Source: Aselliscus stoliczkanus (taxonomy: Eukaryota; Chordata; Mammalia; Chiroptera; Hipposideridae). Taken from it: 64,000 bases of DNA. Location: positions 34,258,501 to 34,322,500 of the forward strand of contig CM066729.1 in the NCBI GenBank assembly GCA_033961575.1. Reading direction: 5' to 3'. Both the position numbers and the translations under genes were made by a program. Below are positions 46,636-56,910 of the stretch, in pieces; within the stretch, counting starts at the first letter, position 1, and every line of letters begins with the position of its first letter. The notes beneath the pieces are model-generated. The model worked only from the letters and a program-made list of their open reading frames with translations. It made no database searches and was not told the DNA's origin.

Positions 46636-47115
46636 GAAAACAAACTGGAAGATTGTATTTTTCAAAGATGTCTTTAACATGACTTTTCATCTCACCTTTT
46701 CTTACAATATAACTTTGTTACTCCTCCCATCAACAGCTGGGAGGATTGTAACAATGAATGCTATATGACTTTTGAGAATAGGTCATAAAGCGTGATACAT
46801 CTGTCTAGGTTACACAGAATGCTTGCTCCTAATACCTAACCACTATGTTTGTATAATGCTAAAAGTCCTGTGTGGAGAGGGTCATGTGAAGGAGAACGTA
46901 GGCATCCATATTGCAGTCTTGACTGAGCTCCCATCTCATAGCCAGCACTAACATCGCAATGATGTGAGGAAGCCATCTTGACTCTTTCAGCCCCCAAATG
47001 AAATTCCAGGTGGTGCTGCATGGAAGATTGCAGATTTGTCAGCAAAATCATTAATATTGTGGTTTAAGCCACTAGGCTTTGGAGTGGTTTGTTACACAGA
47101 ATAGCCAACAGATAC
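46636..47115 (+). repeat. 3' LTR of the MaLR-type element
   Basis: Contains 'ctgtgtggagagggtcatgtg', 'cagtcttgactgagctcccatc', 'gaggaagccatcttgac', and ends 'taagccactaggctttggagtggtttgttacacag' (split). The order matches 41495-41925 in the same orientation. Confidence 0.6.
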
Positions 47116-47124
47116 AACATTAAA

Positions 47125-47415
47125 CATAGAATAAAATCAAACACTTTGCTTGTCCTGTGAGGCCCTGCATGATCTATATGATTTTTACCTATTCCCCAAC
47201 CTCATATCGTACTATTCTCCATTGTGCTTGCTTTGTTCCAGTCACATTGACTTTTTTCCTGTTTTCTAAAATCTAGCTAGTTCATGTCGCTAGGCTTTGT
47301 GATTGTCACTAACCTGATAAAAATATTCTTTCTCCAGGTCTTGTAATTCAGGTTGAAGTTTATGGATTACCAAGAATTCCAACCCATTTATTTTTTGTCA
47401 TGGCACTTATATCAG

Positions 47416-47455
<40 letters not shown>

Positions 47456-47645
47456 ATCTATCCATCCATCCATCCATCATCTTCTATGTTCTATCGTATC
47501 CTTACCTTTATTAGAGCAAGCTCGATGATAACAGACACATTAAACCCACTTTTTGTTTTTCCCTCTATCTCCATTACCTAGGACAGTGCTTGGTATATAG
47601 TTGGTGCTGCCCAGATATTTGCAGAGTGAATGGACTGATGGAAAT
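47125..47645 (+). mobile_element. Ancient LINE-2 3' end, plus strand
   Basis: 'gaggccctgcatgatctat' (47160-47178), 'ctccattacctaggacagtgcttggtatatagttgg' (47569-47604, split here) and 'gagtgaatggactgatgg' give the L2 3' order. A tetranucleotide microsatellite has expanded inside it. Confidence 0.75.
47416..47480. repeat. (TATC)n-(CATC)n microsatellite
   Basis: About ten TATC units followed by several CATC units. Probably polymorphic. Confidence 0.97.
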
Positions 47646-49140
47646 AAGTATGAATTCTATTTTACATTATGGAGCAAAAAAGACATTTAAATTTAATACA
47701 ATATGATTTTCTAGAAAAAAATGATGCTGTCTTTGTTTTTTTATTGAATCCATTAACTTGACTTATAAAAAGATCACAATCTTGTGATATTGTGCAAAAT
47801 AAGTTGATATCTATACCACCTGGATGAATTTCTCATATCAATAAATAGCTTAAAATAAAATCAAGTTTTCAGATAAACTTGAGATATTTAGTGACTTGAT
47901 TTTTTTCTATTGTTATATATATTTTACTTCCTTCAAGACCATTCATTTTTGATACCATGATACCATGTTTGGAGTTCTGTGTTAAACTATTAAAAAAATT
48001 ACTTTCCAGAGTATAGATAATAGTCAATAAAAGAAAGAAAAAACAAAAACAAACTCCATTTCCAGGAATTTGGAATATGAATCCTTGGCATAATAGTGAT
48101 ATAGCTTTTCATCTAATCAGTGTGTAAAATAGGGAAATAAGTTTAATGTATTTAGTTGGAATTTACTTCTCTGCTCTCCAAATCCTGGATAACTGAGTGT
48201 GCCAATATAGTCAGAATAATGCTTCTCACCAAGAGTTAGTTAGCCACCTTCAGAGTTCCAAAATTCGTAAAAAGAATAGCCCTAATGATTTCCAACCTAG
48301 GATGGAGCAGTAGTTTGAAGTCTCATTAGCATCCAATTCTGACAGAATCAGAGGATCTATTTATATCATAATCTGATGTTTGCAGCTTTTCTCATTGTTC
48401 CTTCAGATTTCCTTAGATACATCCTTACTGAGAGAGACACACTATGTCCTTCAGGTTTGAGAGCAATGAAGAGCAAGTGACAGACATAGGGCACCAGGTG
48501 GTGTTTTACTCTGGTCACTCACATCTCTGTTCTGAACAACCTCTACCGTTGGCTCTTGCACAAGAATTTCTTGGGATTTGTAGTTGTAGACTCTAATTTA
48601 CTATTATTTCTTGTTTATCTTCTTACTGCTTTGATAAGAGTGAGAGGCTGAGACTTCAGTAGATTTTACACTTATGTCTTATTTTATTAGCAAAATCATA
48701 ATGCAATTCTACTTAAGTACAAACACAGCAACAGCAATTACTACTTAATTGTAATTCCTAACTCACTGTAAACAAGCCAGCCCACACTTTACTAACCAAT
48801 TTCCAGTGCATATAAATAATAACATACATTTAGCTTATCACAGTACCTAACTCTCCCTGATGAGCAAAAATATTATATTGTGCTTATTTTGCAGTTTCAC
48901 AAGATGTCTATTAATTTCCATACTGTTTGTTCCCTTATGCTACTATGTACCAGTCATTTTCCTCATTGCCTGCTTCCCACTGTTGGCTCCTTGTCTTTTT
49001 CTTAGACTCCTGCTTGGCCTTTTTCCTCTATTAGTGAGTGACAGCTCCTTGGTGATCTAGCTTCCTTCATTTCCCTTACCTTCCGATAATCTCATAGCAT
49101 CTTTCATCATTCAACACATATATTTTTTGCCTCATGCCAT
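47646..49140. other. Unassigned AT-rich DNA
   Basis: No element or gene recognised. The plus frame at 48860-49060 is hydrophobic-rich but lies in pyrimidine-rich DNA that could be old L2. Confidence 0.45.
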
Positions 49141-49144
49141 ACTA

Positions 49145-49245
49145 TATTTGTAAAATACATAAAAGATTGGTAGTACTCTTATTTTATAGATGATGAAACT
49201 GAGTACAGAAGATAAATGACTCCCCAGAGGCCATGATTTGTGGGC
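49145..49245 (-). repeat. MIR SINE relic, minus strand
   Basis: 'ttattttatagatgatgaaactgagtacagaagataaatgact' (split) is antisense MIR core. Confidence 0.7.
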
Positions 49246-50110
49246 CTTGTAGTGGGTTTAATGGGAGGAAAGTGAGGTGAAATGCCAGAATAGAGAAGTT
49301 AGAGAGAGCTGAGATGAGTGATAGAGACCTAAGAAAGAGGGAGTTAAATGGTCCAGAGCATAAATGACCTGAGGAACAGTAGAAATAAAAAGAGGGAAAG
49401 ACTTTAAAATTGATGATCCCTCTGTTCTGATAACTTCAAAGTGCATATCAATTTGAAATCTCTATCACCTCATTGCATGGGGACAGATGATAAAAACACA
49501 TACAGAACATTTATCTCTTCCTGAAGCTTCCAAAATACACAAAATTCCTAAGATGTTGGGAGAAAGAAATAGTATGAACATCTTTAATTTTATATCAGTT
49601 ATTGACATTCTTTTTATCCCTCCAAATACATTTCATAAATTCAATTTAATGTATTACTGAAACATAACTACTTAACATGATATTATTCAGATAATACATT
49701 CTGTTTATTAAATATTAATTAAACATATTTTAGTGGCCTAGAATTATGCATTTATTATATTTTACATATTTGGTAAGAAAAGTGACTTCAAGATCATGGT
49801 CCTTAATATTATCATCCTCATGATAATATCAACAATGGACTTATGGATGCTATTGCTATGTTATCTCAAAATTTACATTTTCCCTGATCCTCTCTGTTAG
49901 CCTCAAGATTGGGTCTCTGCATAATTCTTTCTTTTTTCTTGTTTACAGGGCCAGTGCTTTGTATATGATGGAAATTCAAAGGGTGCCCCATCTTGAAGTG
50001 TACAAGTTGCAAAAATATATCTAATGGCCCTGCATCAATTCTGTATAACAGAGTTTCTATTAGGACCCTCAGCAGAATATACTGTAATTACTAAAAAAAG
50101 AAAATAAACC
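49246..50110. other. Unassigned AT-rich DNA
   Basis: Purine-rich 49255-49420 and AT-rich remainder. Nothing supportable as a gene. Confidence 0.45.
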
Positions 50111-50114
50111 TATA

Positions 50115-51155
50115 TCTACTGATAAACAGACAATTTACTTGATGAGTGTTTACAATGAGGCACGTTGTGTTACAAATCTTGGGAACTCAAAAGTGAATAG
50201 TACAGACCCAGCCCTAATTTCATGGAGCTTCCATTCTAGGATGGAGAGGAATAGATAATAATAAAATAAAAATAGATACAATAGAACAAAACATTGGGGA
50301 GTAATAGTGCTCTGAAGGAAAATAATAGGAAGACAGACATGGATGCTGTTTTAAGAAAAAGAAAACTGTTTGGAGTGGAGACATAAGTGGAAAAGCTACT
50401 GTGTAAGATGCTATATGAACAAAAATCTGAATATAGAAGATGAGCCTTCCATGCAAGTATGTGGAAGAATAGTATTTTGGGATGGAGGAATGACAAGTGC
50501 AAATGTCCTGAGACAAGAGTGTGCTCAGAGTACTTGAAGAAAAGCAAGGGAAGTATTGTGTCTAGGGTGAAGTAGGCAACTAGTAGAATGGTAGGCAATG
50601 AAGACAGAGAAAGCTAGGGATAAAGCCAACCAGTGACTTGTAAGCAAAATAACACTGAAGAATTTATTCTAAATGCAATCGGAAATCATTGAAAGTTTTT
50701 GAGCACAGAAGTAACATTATCTGATTTGCCACTTAAAATTATCATTCTTGTTGCTATGTGAAAATCCATGAGAGATTCAAGACAATAAGCAATGAGGCAA
50801 ATTAGGAGACTACATTAAATATGATGACTACTTCCATTGGGTTGGTGGTGGTGGTGGTGGTGGTGGTGGACGTAAGGAGAAAAATCAAAATAAGAACATG
50901 TGCTCAAGGTGGCTCTGGTTACCTTTGTTGTGACTACTTATCACTGAGCGATTAGATAAGAGGTTTAAGAGAAAAAAAAGGATGAAATGGGATTGCAATG
51001 TTTTAATCCTGAGCAAATGATAAGGGGTGGTGCCATTTTCTTTCAACGGGAACACTGGAAAACAAGAAAGTTGATGGCAGAAAATAATAGGAATCAAGAG
51101 ATTATGTCTGGAGTGTTGAGTTGAGGTACCTAAAGACACCCAGTTAGAGATTATT
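50115..51155 (-). mobile_element. Ancient LINE-2, minus strand (3' end into RT region)
   Basis: 'gaatagtacagacccagcc', 'atttcatggagcttccattctag', 'gaatgacaagtgcaaatgtcctgagacaagagtgtgctcag' (split), 'aaatcattgaaagtttttgagcacagaagtaacattatctga' (split), then 'aatcctgagcaaatgataag' follow antisense L2 from its 3' UTR into ORF2. Open minus frames at 50220-50598 arise from this old coding strand but have no intact domain. Confidence 0.8.
50844..50869. repeat. (GGT)n microsatellite
   Basis: About eight GGT triplets within the L2. Confidence 0.95.
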
Positions 51156-51930
51156 GTGGTTTGTATTGGGTCAAGTGAGCTAATCTGGAATTATGTTTCC
51201 CAAAATTCCCTTCACTGAATAGCTCTAGATAGGTCATAAGAGACATTTTACATGAGGTATGAAAGGTAGAAGTGAAGCAGCAGCCATATTGTTTTTATTC
51301 CAAGAAGGATAACATGGGGATGAGGTTTGTTTGAAGTGCACACATGTGGTCATTTATCTGCAAACTCCCCTTGCTGATGTGAGGCAGCATCCAAGTCTCA
51401 GAAACTTAAAGGAGTGTAACAAAGAAAACAAGTGTCTAGCACTGGTGACATATTTTTCACTGTTGGTGTTACAATGAATAGATGAATAGTGAGAATGAAG
51501 CATATCATTAAATAATGTGACAAGGGATTTCTTTAAGTCATAATTAAAGAACCCTTGGCCAGAACAGATAACAAATACCTTTACACGAAGCTGCCATTGG
51601 TCCTGGAGCCTGGCAGGGTCTGGCAGTGCCTTTAAGAGGCTACAGAGTAAGGTCTGCAGCAGTGTGCCAGGCCTGTTAAAAATAGCCCTAGGCCAGACAC
51701 ATGCCATCCATCAGAATTAAGTGGATCACTCAGCATCTGCTTCCTGTACCCTGTCTCCTGTTATTCCATGTGCTTTCCCAGACACGGATGGGTCTTTGGC
51801 CCTTGCTTCTAGGTGTAACAGTGATCTCTGCCCAGGGAAGAGGTAATGGTCCCTGGAACAAGATATGCAAGTGGGGCATATATTTATCATCTCAGGATTG
51901 AGCTCCCATTACTGAGAGAAGATGCTTTGT
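51156..51930. other. Unassigned region with a 117-residue minus-strand open frame
   Basis: 51180-51350 has a look of an old LTR or DNA transposon ('attatgtttcccaaaattcccttcac'), but I cannot name it. The minus-strand frame 51354-51707 lacks recognisable motifs and is treated as chance. Confidence 0.4.
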
Positions 51931-51934
51931 TTCG

Positions 51935-52115
51935 AGTCCTCTGTGCCAAGCTCTTGCAACACACATTCAGATTTTATCTCATTTAATCCTGGCAACAGTG
52001 TGATAAGGCAAGATCTACTATATATTATTCCCATTTTACATTTTAATAAATTTAGTTATAAAAAAATAAGTATATTTTTAAGGTCCCCCAGTAAGTGGCA
52101 GAACAATAAGGACTC
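51935..52115 (-). repeat. MIR SINE relic, minus strand
   Basis: 'tatctcatttaatcctggcaacag', 'ttattcccattttacattttaa', and 'ccccagtaagtggcagaac' follow the antisense MIR order. Confidence 0.8.
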
Positions 52116-52423
52116 ACTGACGTCACTTATGTATTAAATTGCTCCCATGGGTAAGTTTGCAAAATCTTCTTTCTTGCAGAGATTTCTGGGAGTGTATGAC
52201 TTGTTACTTAGAAATTGAACTCTGATGTGTGCCCTATATTCTTTGAAATCTTGATGGAGAGAGTGGAATCTGCAATAATTCTTGTGATGTTTCAAAGGAA
52301 ATAGCAAGTTTCTGTTTTGAAATAGGGATAACAGACATATCTTTAAGATAGATGCTTTTATTTTAAAAAAATCACTTGAATGAACCATATAACTGTCAGT
52401 AGGTAAATAAAAAGCTGACTCCA

Positions 52424-52856
52424 GGGTGGGGCGAGTGGCACATTGTTTAAGAAAGAGTTGGCTTGGGACGCCAGCTCTGAGCAGCAGGGCTCCAGTTCGG
52501 ACCCCACATATGGGGGCCATTGACGCTGCAACCTCTATAACTAAGATGGTGAAAAACAACTCAACTTGGAGCTAGGCTGCTGTGAGTCACCGGCGATGGC
52601 GTAGGCTGCAGTGGGGCTGGCCAGTAGCTGGCATGCGCTTTGGTGAGCTGCCGTGGGCCGCCATGAGTGGCCATCCAATGGCTGGCGAGTGACTGCCTCA
52701 CCTGGGAAGAGCGCAATGATAATACCAACATGGGCGTGTGAGGCGACATCCTCCACAACTAGACTGAAGAACGAAAGGACAGCAACTTGTTTGTTTCACT
52801 TCCCTGATTCCCCAATGCTGTTCCCCTCCCCCAATTCTCCAATAAAATCTTTTAAA
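52424..52856 (+). mobile_element. Long SINE (type B), plus strand, perfect TSD
   Basis: Diverged head ('gggtggggcgagtggcacattg'), G/C-rich body, 'actgaagaacgaaaggacagcaac', two C-rich tail units and AATAAAATC. A perfect 15-bp TSD, aaaaagctgactcca, lies at 52409-52423 and 52857-52871. A small local insertion ('ctctgagcagcagggc') sits between the anticodon-like arm and the B box. Confidence 0.92.
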
Positions 52857-52871
52857 AAAAAGCTGACTCCA

Positions 52872-53453
52872 CTATCAGGAAAGCTATTCCAGGCCCTTTA
52901 TTATAAGCAGTAAAAATGTTCTGTATAACAGTGGAAAATATGGTCACTCTGGTACATCCCTGCAGACCAATAACTTCTGATTTTTTTTTTTAATGGAATG
53001 TGACTTGACTGTTCTAGAAAACAGCAACTTGTCCTGTGGTGAATTCTGAATGCTTGCTGGTGGAAAATGCAAGGCTGAATACAAAAACACAAAGAAGATA
53101 TTTTCCTGAGAGCCTTCTGGGACCCCGAGTCAAAGCAGTGGTGAGCTTGGTGACAAAGGTGAAGTATAGAGCTGGATCAACAATACCTGGAACAAAATGG
53201 CAAGAAGTACAACCCACCAGGCAGATGTCACCATCATAAGCATGCATGTATTGAAAAACATAGCCACAGTTATGTAGAGCAAAACTATTGGAAATAGATT
53301 TACACAAAATAATAAATTAAAAATTTTTTCCAGTAAGCAGAGAATATCAGTTTTTGAAAATACTTATAGAATATTCTTAGCTTAAAAAATCCATAAAACG
53401 TAACCAAAATTCATGTTGTATTAATGGAAAACAACATAATAGAATTTGAATTT
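52872..53453. other. Unassigned DNA
   Basis: Overlapping frames on both strands (53014-53307 minus, 53036-53239 plus) without motifs. No gene supported. Confidence 0.45.
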
Positions 53454-53468
53454 AAAAGTGTTGCTGTG

Positions 53469-53565
53469 GGGCCGGCCAAGTGGTGCGGTGGTTGGGCGCT
53501 GGCTTGAGAAGCCGGTGGCCCCGGTTCAGGTCCCACATGTGACAGCCAGTGACACTGCCCTCAAA

Positions 53566-53600
<35 letters not shown>

Positions 53601-53607
53601 AATAAAT
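53469..53607 (+). mobile_element. Type A SINE with (AAAT)n tail, inserted in the head of another SINE
   Basis: Head 'gccggccaagtggtgcggtg', B-box-like GGTTCAGGTCCC, then a long (AAAT)n. It is flanked by aaaagtgttgctgtg (53454-53468) and aaaagtggtgctgtg (53608-53622), a 14/15 match. The right copy is the start of the next SINE. Confidence 0.85.
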
Positions 53608-53611
53608 AAAA

Positions 53612-53722
53612 GTGGTGCTGTGGTTAAGCGCTGGCTTGGGACGCCAGCGGCCCCAGTTCGGGTCCCACATATGAGGGCCAGTGACACTGCCCTCAAAAAT
53701 AAAATAAAATAAAATAAAAGCA
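53612..53722 (+). mobile_element. 5'-truncated type A SINE
   Basis: Begins at 'gtggtgctgtggttaagcg' (first ~10 head bases missing), continues through 'gccagtgacactgccctc', and ends in (AAAAT)n. Confidence 0.85.
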
Positions 53723-54535
53723 AATATAGCTAAAATTAATCTTTTAAAAATAAAAATACTTTATTACTTTATTATTTGTGTTAAAGAGGAGATTATAACT
53801 GAAATTATGGGTTATTTGGAATTATGGGTTATTCACTACATATCAACTCATATATCAAAATCAAACTTGAAGTGTTATAGTAGTAAATGCATTTTTAGCA
53901 AGGCTGATAATAAGAGACACTTACATTCAACTCAAGAAGCTAACAAAATAACAAAATATACCCTAAAGATGTTGAGAGCCAAAACCAACATAATTTGTGG
54001 TCACTATGTCAAATAAAACTGAATCTGAACATATGTCTTGCCTCTCTATTAAACAAAAGTGAGAACAAGCAAAAATAAGTCAGTTACTTGATCTATGAAA
54101 GGTAGGTAGGACTGTGAACCAACTAAAATAGCTTTTTAAACAAGATGAACAGCTTGTTGATCAATACTCATTTTAAGACCCTCACTTCATGGTGACCATC
54201 AATCCAAAACTACTATATTTTGACCAGTTTCTCTTCTGGCAAGATTCACTTTAAACTCATCCAGTCTGTGCACTAAAATCTGATATACATTCTCTCCCTC
54301 TGGCGTCCCCTTTCTGATGTCTCCTGTACAAGACACTATACTCTATCAAGGTGGTATTCTTTACTGCATTTGGGCTAATAAACTTAGCTTTGGTGATGAA
54401 TTATATTTCCGGAGGAATTTTAGGATGTTAGTCATCTGAATGAAAACAACAAAATCAGTAAATACTTTTAAAATTAATTAAATGAGGGAGAAGTAACAAA
54501 TCTTTTTCTTAGAAGAATTTCAGGTACTATTTGAA
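53723..54535. other. Unassigned AT-rich DNA
   Basis: Short duplicated 'ggaattatgggttatt'-type sequence at 53800-53835. Nothing else recognised. Confidence 0.45.
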
Positions 54536-54539
54536 GAAC

Positions 54540-55085
54540 TCCCTCTCCAGGACGTGGAGCTAATTCTGGTTCCTTCCCTGTACTTCCCCTTTGAAGATGG
54601 GCTAGGCTTGCTGATATTTTCTAAAGAATCATGTAAGGAAAAGGGGAAATGGTAAATTTACAGTGGAGGAAACTGACCAACACCTCCCTTAACTAAATGA
54701 TGAAGGTTAGCATCATCAGTGATGCCCTGAGGATATCATGACCCCAGATATGAACTGACCAGAATGACACTTCCTTCGTTGGCATCCTTCCAAACCCCAT
54801 AGCACCAATCTAATCATGAGGAAAGCAACAGACAGATCCATATTTGGGTACATTCAACAGGGTAACAGGATACCTGCCCAGTGTGCCTGGAGGTTTCCAA
54901 GGTCCTGAAAATCAGTAAAGACTAAGAAACTATCACAGATCAGAGGGCACTGTGGAATGGGACAACTATATGTAATGGGGTAGCCTGGTTTGAATCCTGG
55001 AACAGTATGAGGACACTGAAGGAAAACTGATGAAATTTAATAAATCTGGGGTTTATTTAGTTAACACAGTGCTCAAAAAAAAATT
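54540..55085 (+). mobile_element. Old L1 (L1M-type) 3'UTR, plus strand
   Basis: 'ctgaggatatcatgacccc', 'atctaatcatgaggaaagcaacagacag' (split), 'aaagactaagaaactatcacagatc', 'gggtagcctggtttgaatcctggaacag' and 'gaaaactgatgaaatttaataaa' are landmarks of a long old L1 3'UTR. Confidence 0.7.
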
Positions 55086-55329
55086 TAATAAATAAAACAG
55101 AAACACAGCCAACAATTCTGATTAAAAACAGAGGAAAAATTAATTAGTACTTAAAAAGGAATATAACCGAAAAGTCAGAATTGATTTAAAAATGACTCTA
55201 TCAGGAATTTTATTCTATTTTTTGAAAATTGAAATGAAATGAACTTTTCTAAACATGAAATACTTAAGATTTTTGTGAAAAAATACAAACCTTCATTTAA
55301 AAACTAAAGCACTCAAAAATGTAAGGATA

Positions 55330-55620
55330 CAAGTTTATGCCAAATGAACCTATAGATCCAGTGCAACTCTAATCACCATAAACAATTTAGCATGGAAATC
55401 GTTTAGCTATTTTCAAAGTTTATCTGAAAGAGTGAATGTGTAAGGAAAACCATGATATGTTGATGGAAATAAAGTACTTAAAGTGGTAGGGTATCTCTGG
55501 CAGATAGCAAACATGTTCTATAATTATTGGTTAATACAATACAATACAGGGGAAGAGTAGTGCTTGCATATATAATTTGCATAAAAATGCTAGGGATATG
55601 CTAGAAGGAAAAGACTGACT
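55330..55620 (+). mobile_element. Old L1 ORF2 fragment, plus strand
   Basis: 'ctatagatccagtgcaactctaat', 'aaagtttatctgaaagagtg' and 'tggaaataaagtacttaaa'-like sequence correspond to the ORF2 region just after the RT core. Part of it (about 55376-55465) recurs at 55893-55982. Confidence 0.6.
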
Positions 55621-55856
55621 TAAATTTCTGGTCTCTGATATTTGAAGATTGAGATTTCTAAGAGGAAGTACTCACATGGCCCTGACCAAGTTCTGCTTAG
55701 CAGGGAAGGTATGTCACCAGAGGCTTTAGAAGGGAACTCATCAGGAGTGAAGACAGCATCAACTCAGAAACCTCAGGTCATTTACTGATCGTGCTGGTTC
55801 AATAAAGTGTATGGATAAAAGAGTAAGGCCCTGTGGGTCCTGTCGGGCTGACACTA

Positions 55857-56000
55857 AGGCTGTGGTATAGGTCAGGCTTCAACAGAGAAGCAGAACCAAC
55901 AAACATCAGCGTGGAAGTTGATGAGCTATTTCCAAAGTTTAACTGCAAGAATGAATGTGTAAGGAAAGCCATGATTATGCTGAAATGTTGGAAATGTATT
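55857..56000 (+). repeat. L1-like fragment, second copy of the 55.4-kb segment
   Basis: 'gtggaagttgatgagctatttccaaagtttaactgcaag' region (55911-55949) then 'gaatgtgtaaggaaagccatgat' (55952-55974) parallels 55390-55455. It is preceded by 'caacagagaagcagaaccaac', which resembles the start of the L1M 3' segment. Confidence 0.5.
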
Positions 56001-56779
56001 TATTCCAAGACATTTTTAAAATATTTAAAAATACATTAACATTAAATGGAATTAATGATGATGATATTTTGCACAAACTAAATCAAGGCTTGCAGCATAA
56101 AAATGGCACTACCTGATGTTACATAGGGCCTTTTGAGTTTGGCACATGGGCCCTACTGTACTCAATGTGATGACTCAGTTCTTCCCTTGTTTTCTTCCAT
56201 TCACATTACCATGAAATTTCTGTTGGAAAAGAAAAACTTGGCATCATTTGGGCTTGACTTCTTAAGTAAGCATATCATCAATGGAGAAACAGCATATAGT
56301 GGATGTTCTAAAGCTACCTCTGTTTTCTCATTTTCTCAGGGCCATTAGAGTATTCCCTTGTGAGACCAACTCATTTCCAAACTGATGTGCAATGTGGGCA
56401 TTGGAATCCCTTGGCTGTCCTTGTTTATGATGACCACCCTGGTGACCAGATACGAGCTCATATATATAAAATGAAGAGGAAAATTCAATGATTCTCCTTG
56501 ATAACTTGCAGATTATTAGAAGACATTTGCAGACCTTTATTCTGTTTAAGAAACATGGACCCTCAGCAAAGGTGAAAACATTTTAAAGGAAAAGAAGTGC
56601 AGATTTTGGTCACTTTGTTCATTCAATAAGGGAGAGATGAAAGATGCTATAATTGTACTTAACACTAGGGCAGCTTTTATTATAGACGTCTAAAACTTGA
56701 GCAGAGTCAAAAACAGGTCTGTTTCAACAGAGTGCACCCTCCAATAAGCAATATAGTAAATTTAATAAATAAACATGTT
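56001..56779. other. Unassigned DNA
   Basis: No gene or repeat recognised. Confidence 0.45.
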
Positions 56780-56908
56780 GGGCCGGCCGAGTGGCGTAGT
56801 GGTTAAGCGCTGGCTTGGGATGCCAGCGACCCCAGTTCGGGTCCCATGTATGAGGGCCAGAGACACTGCCCTCAAAAAATAAATAAATAAACAAACAAAC
56901 AAACAAAC
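56780..56908 (+). mobile_element. Type A SINE, plus strand
   Basis: Complete head 'gggccggccgagtggcgtag', anticodon-like stem around 'gctggcttgggatgccagc', and a tail that begins (AAAT)n and changes to (CAAA)n. The TSD is unclear. Confidence 0.9.
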
Positions 56909-56910
56909 AC

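Larger units (their letters stand above)
41495..47115 (+). mobile_element. MaLR-type LTR element with two LTRs, interrupted by nested L1s
   Basis: A 5' LTR (41495-41925) is followed by MaLR-like internal sequence: 'ttttggtacctgaaagtgg' at the primer-binding-site position (41921-41939), then 'ggctttggaacaggccatatg' and 'ttaggaaaaacctaagaa'. Internal sequence continues to about 43075. After the L1 insertion it resumes at 46499 ('gagtttgagttgatgcaattgtcgaatgagact' region) and reaches a 3' LTR (46636-47115). Both LTRs share order: 'cctgtg.ggagagg..catgtg', 'gagctcccatctcatagccagcactaa'-like and 'gaagccatcttgac'-like pieces, ending 'agccactaggctttgg'. No protein frame of retroviral type survives. 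Substantial LTR divergence indicates great age. Confidence 0.6.

Noticed and set aside
47416..47480. Possible CRISPR-like array
   Set aside because: Tetranucleotide microsatellite with no spacers. The genome is mammalian.
52134..52559. 141-codon minus-strand frame
   Set aside because: It joins unique sequence to the antisense head of a SINE, so it cannot be an old gene.
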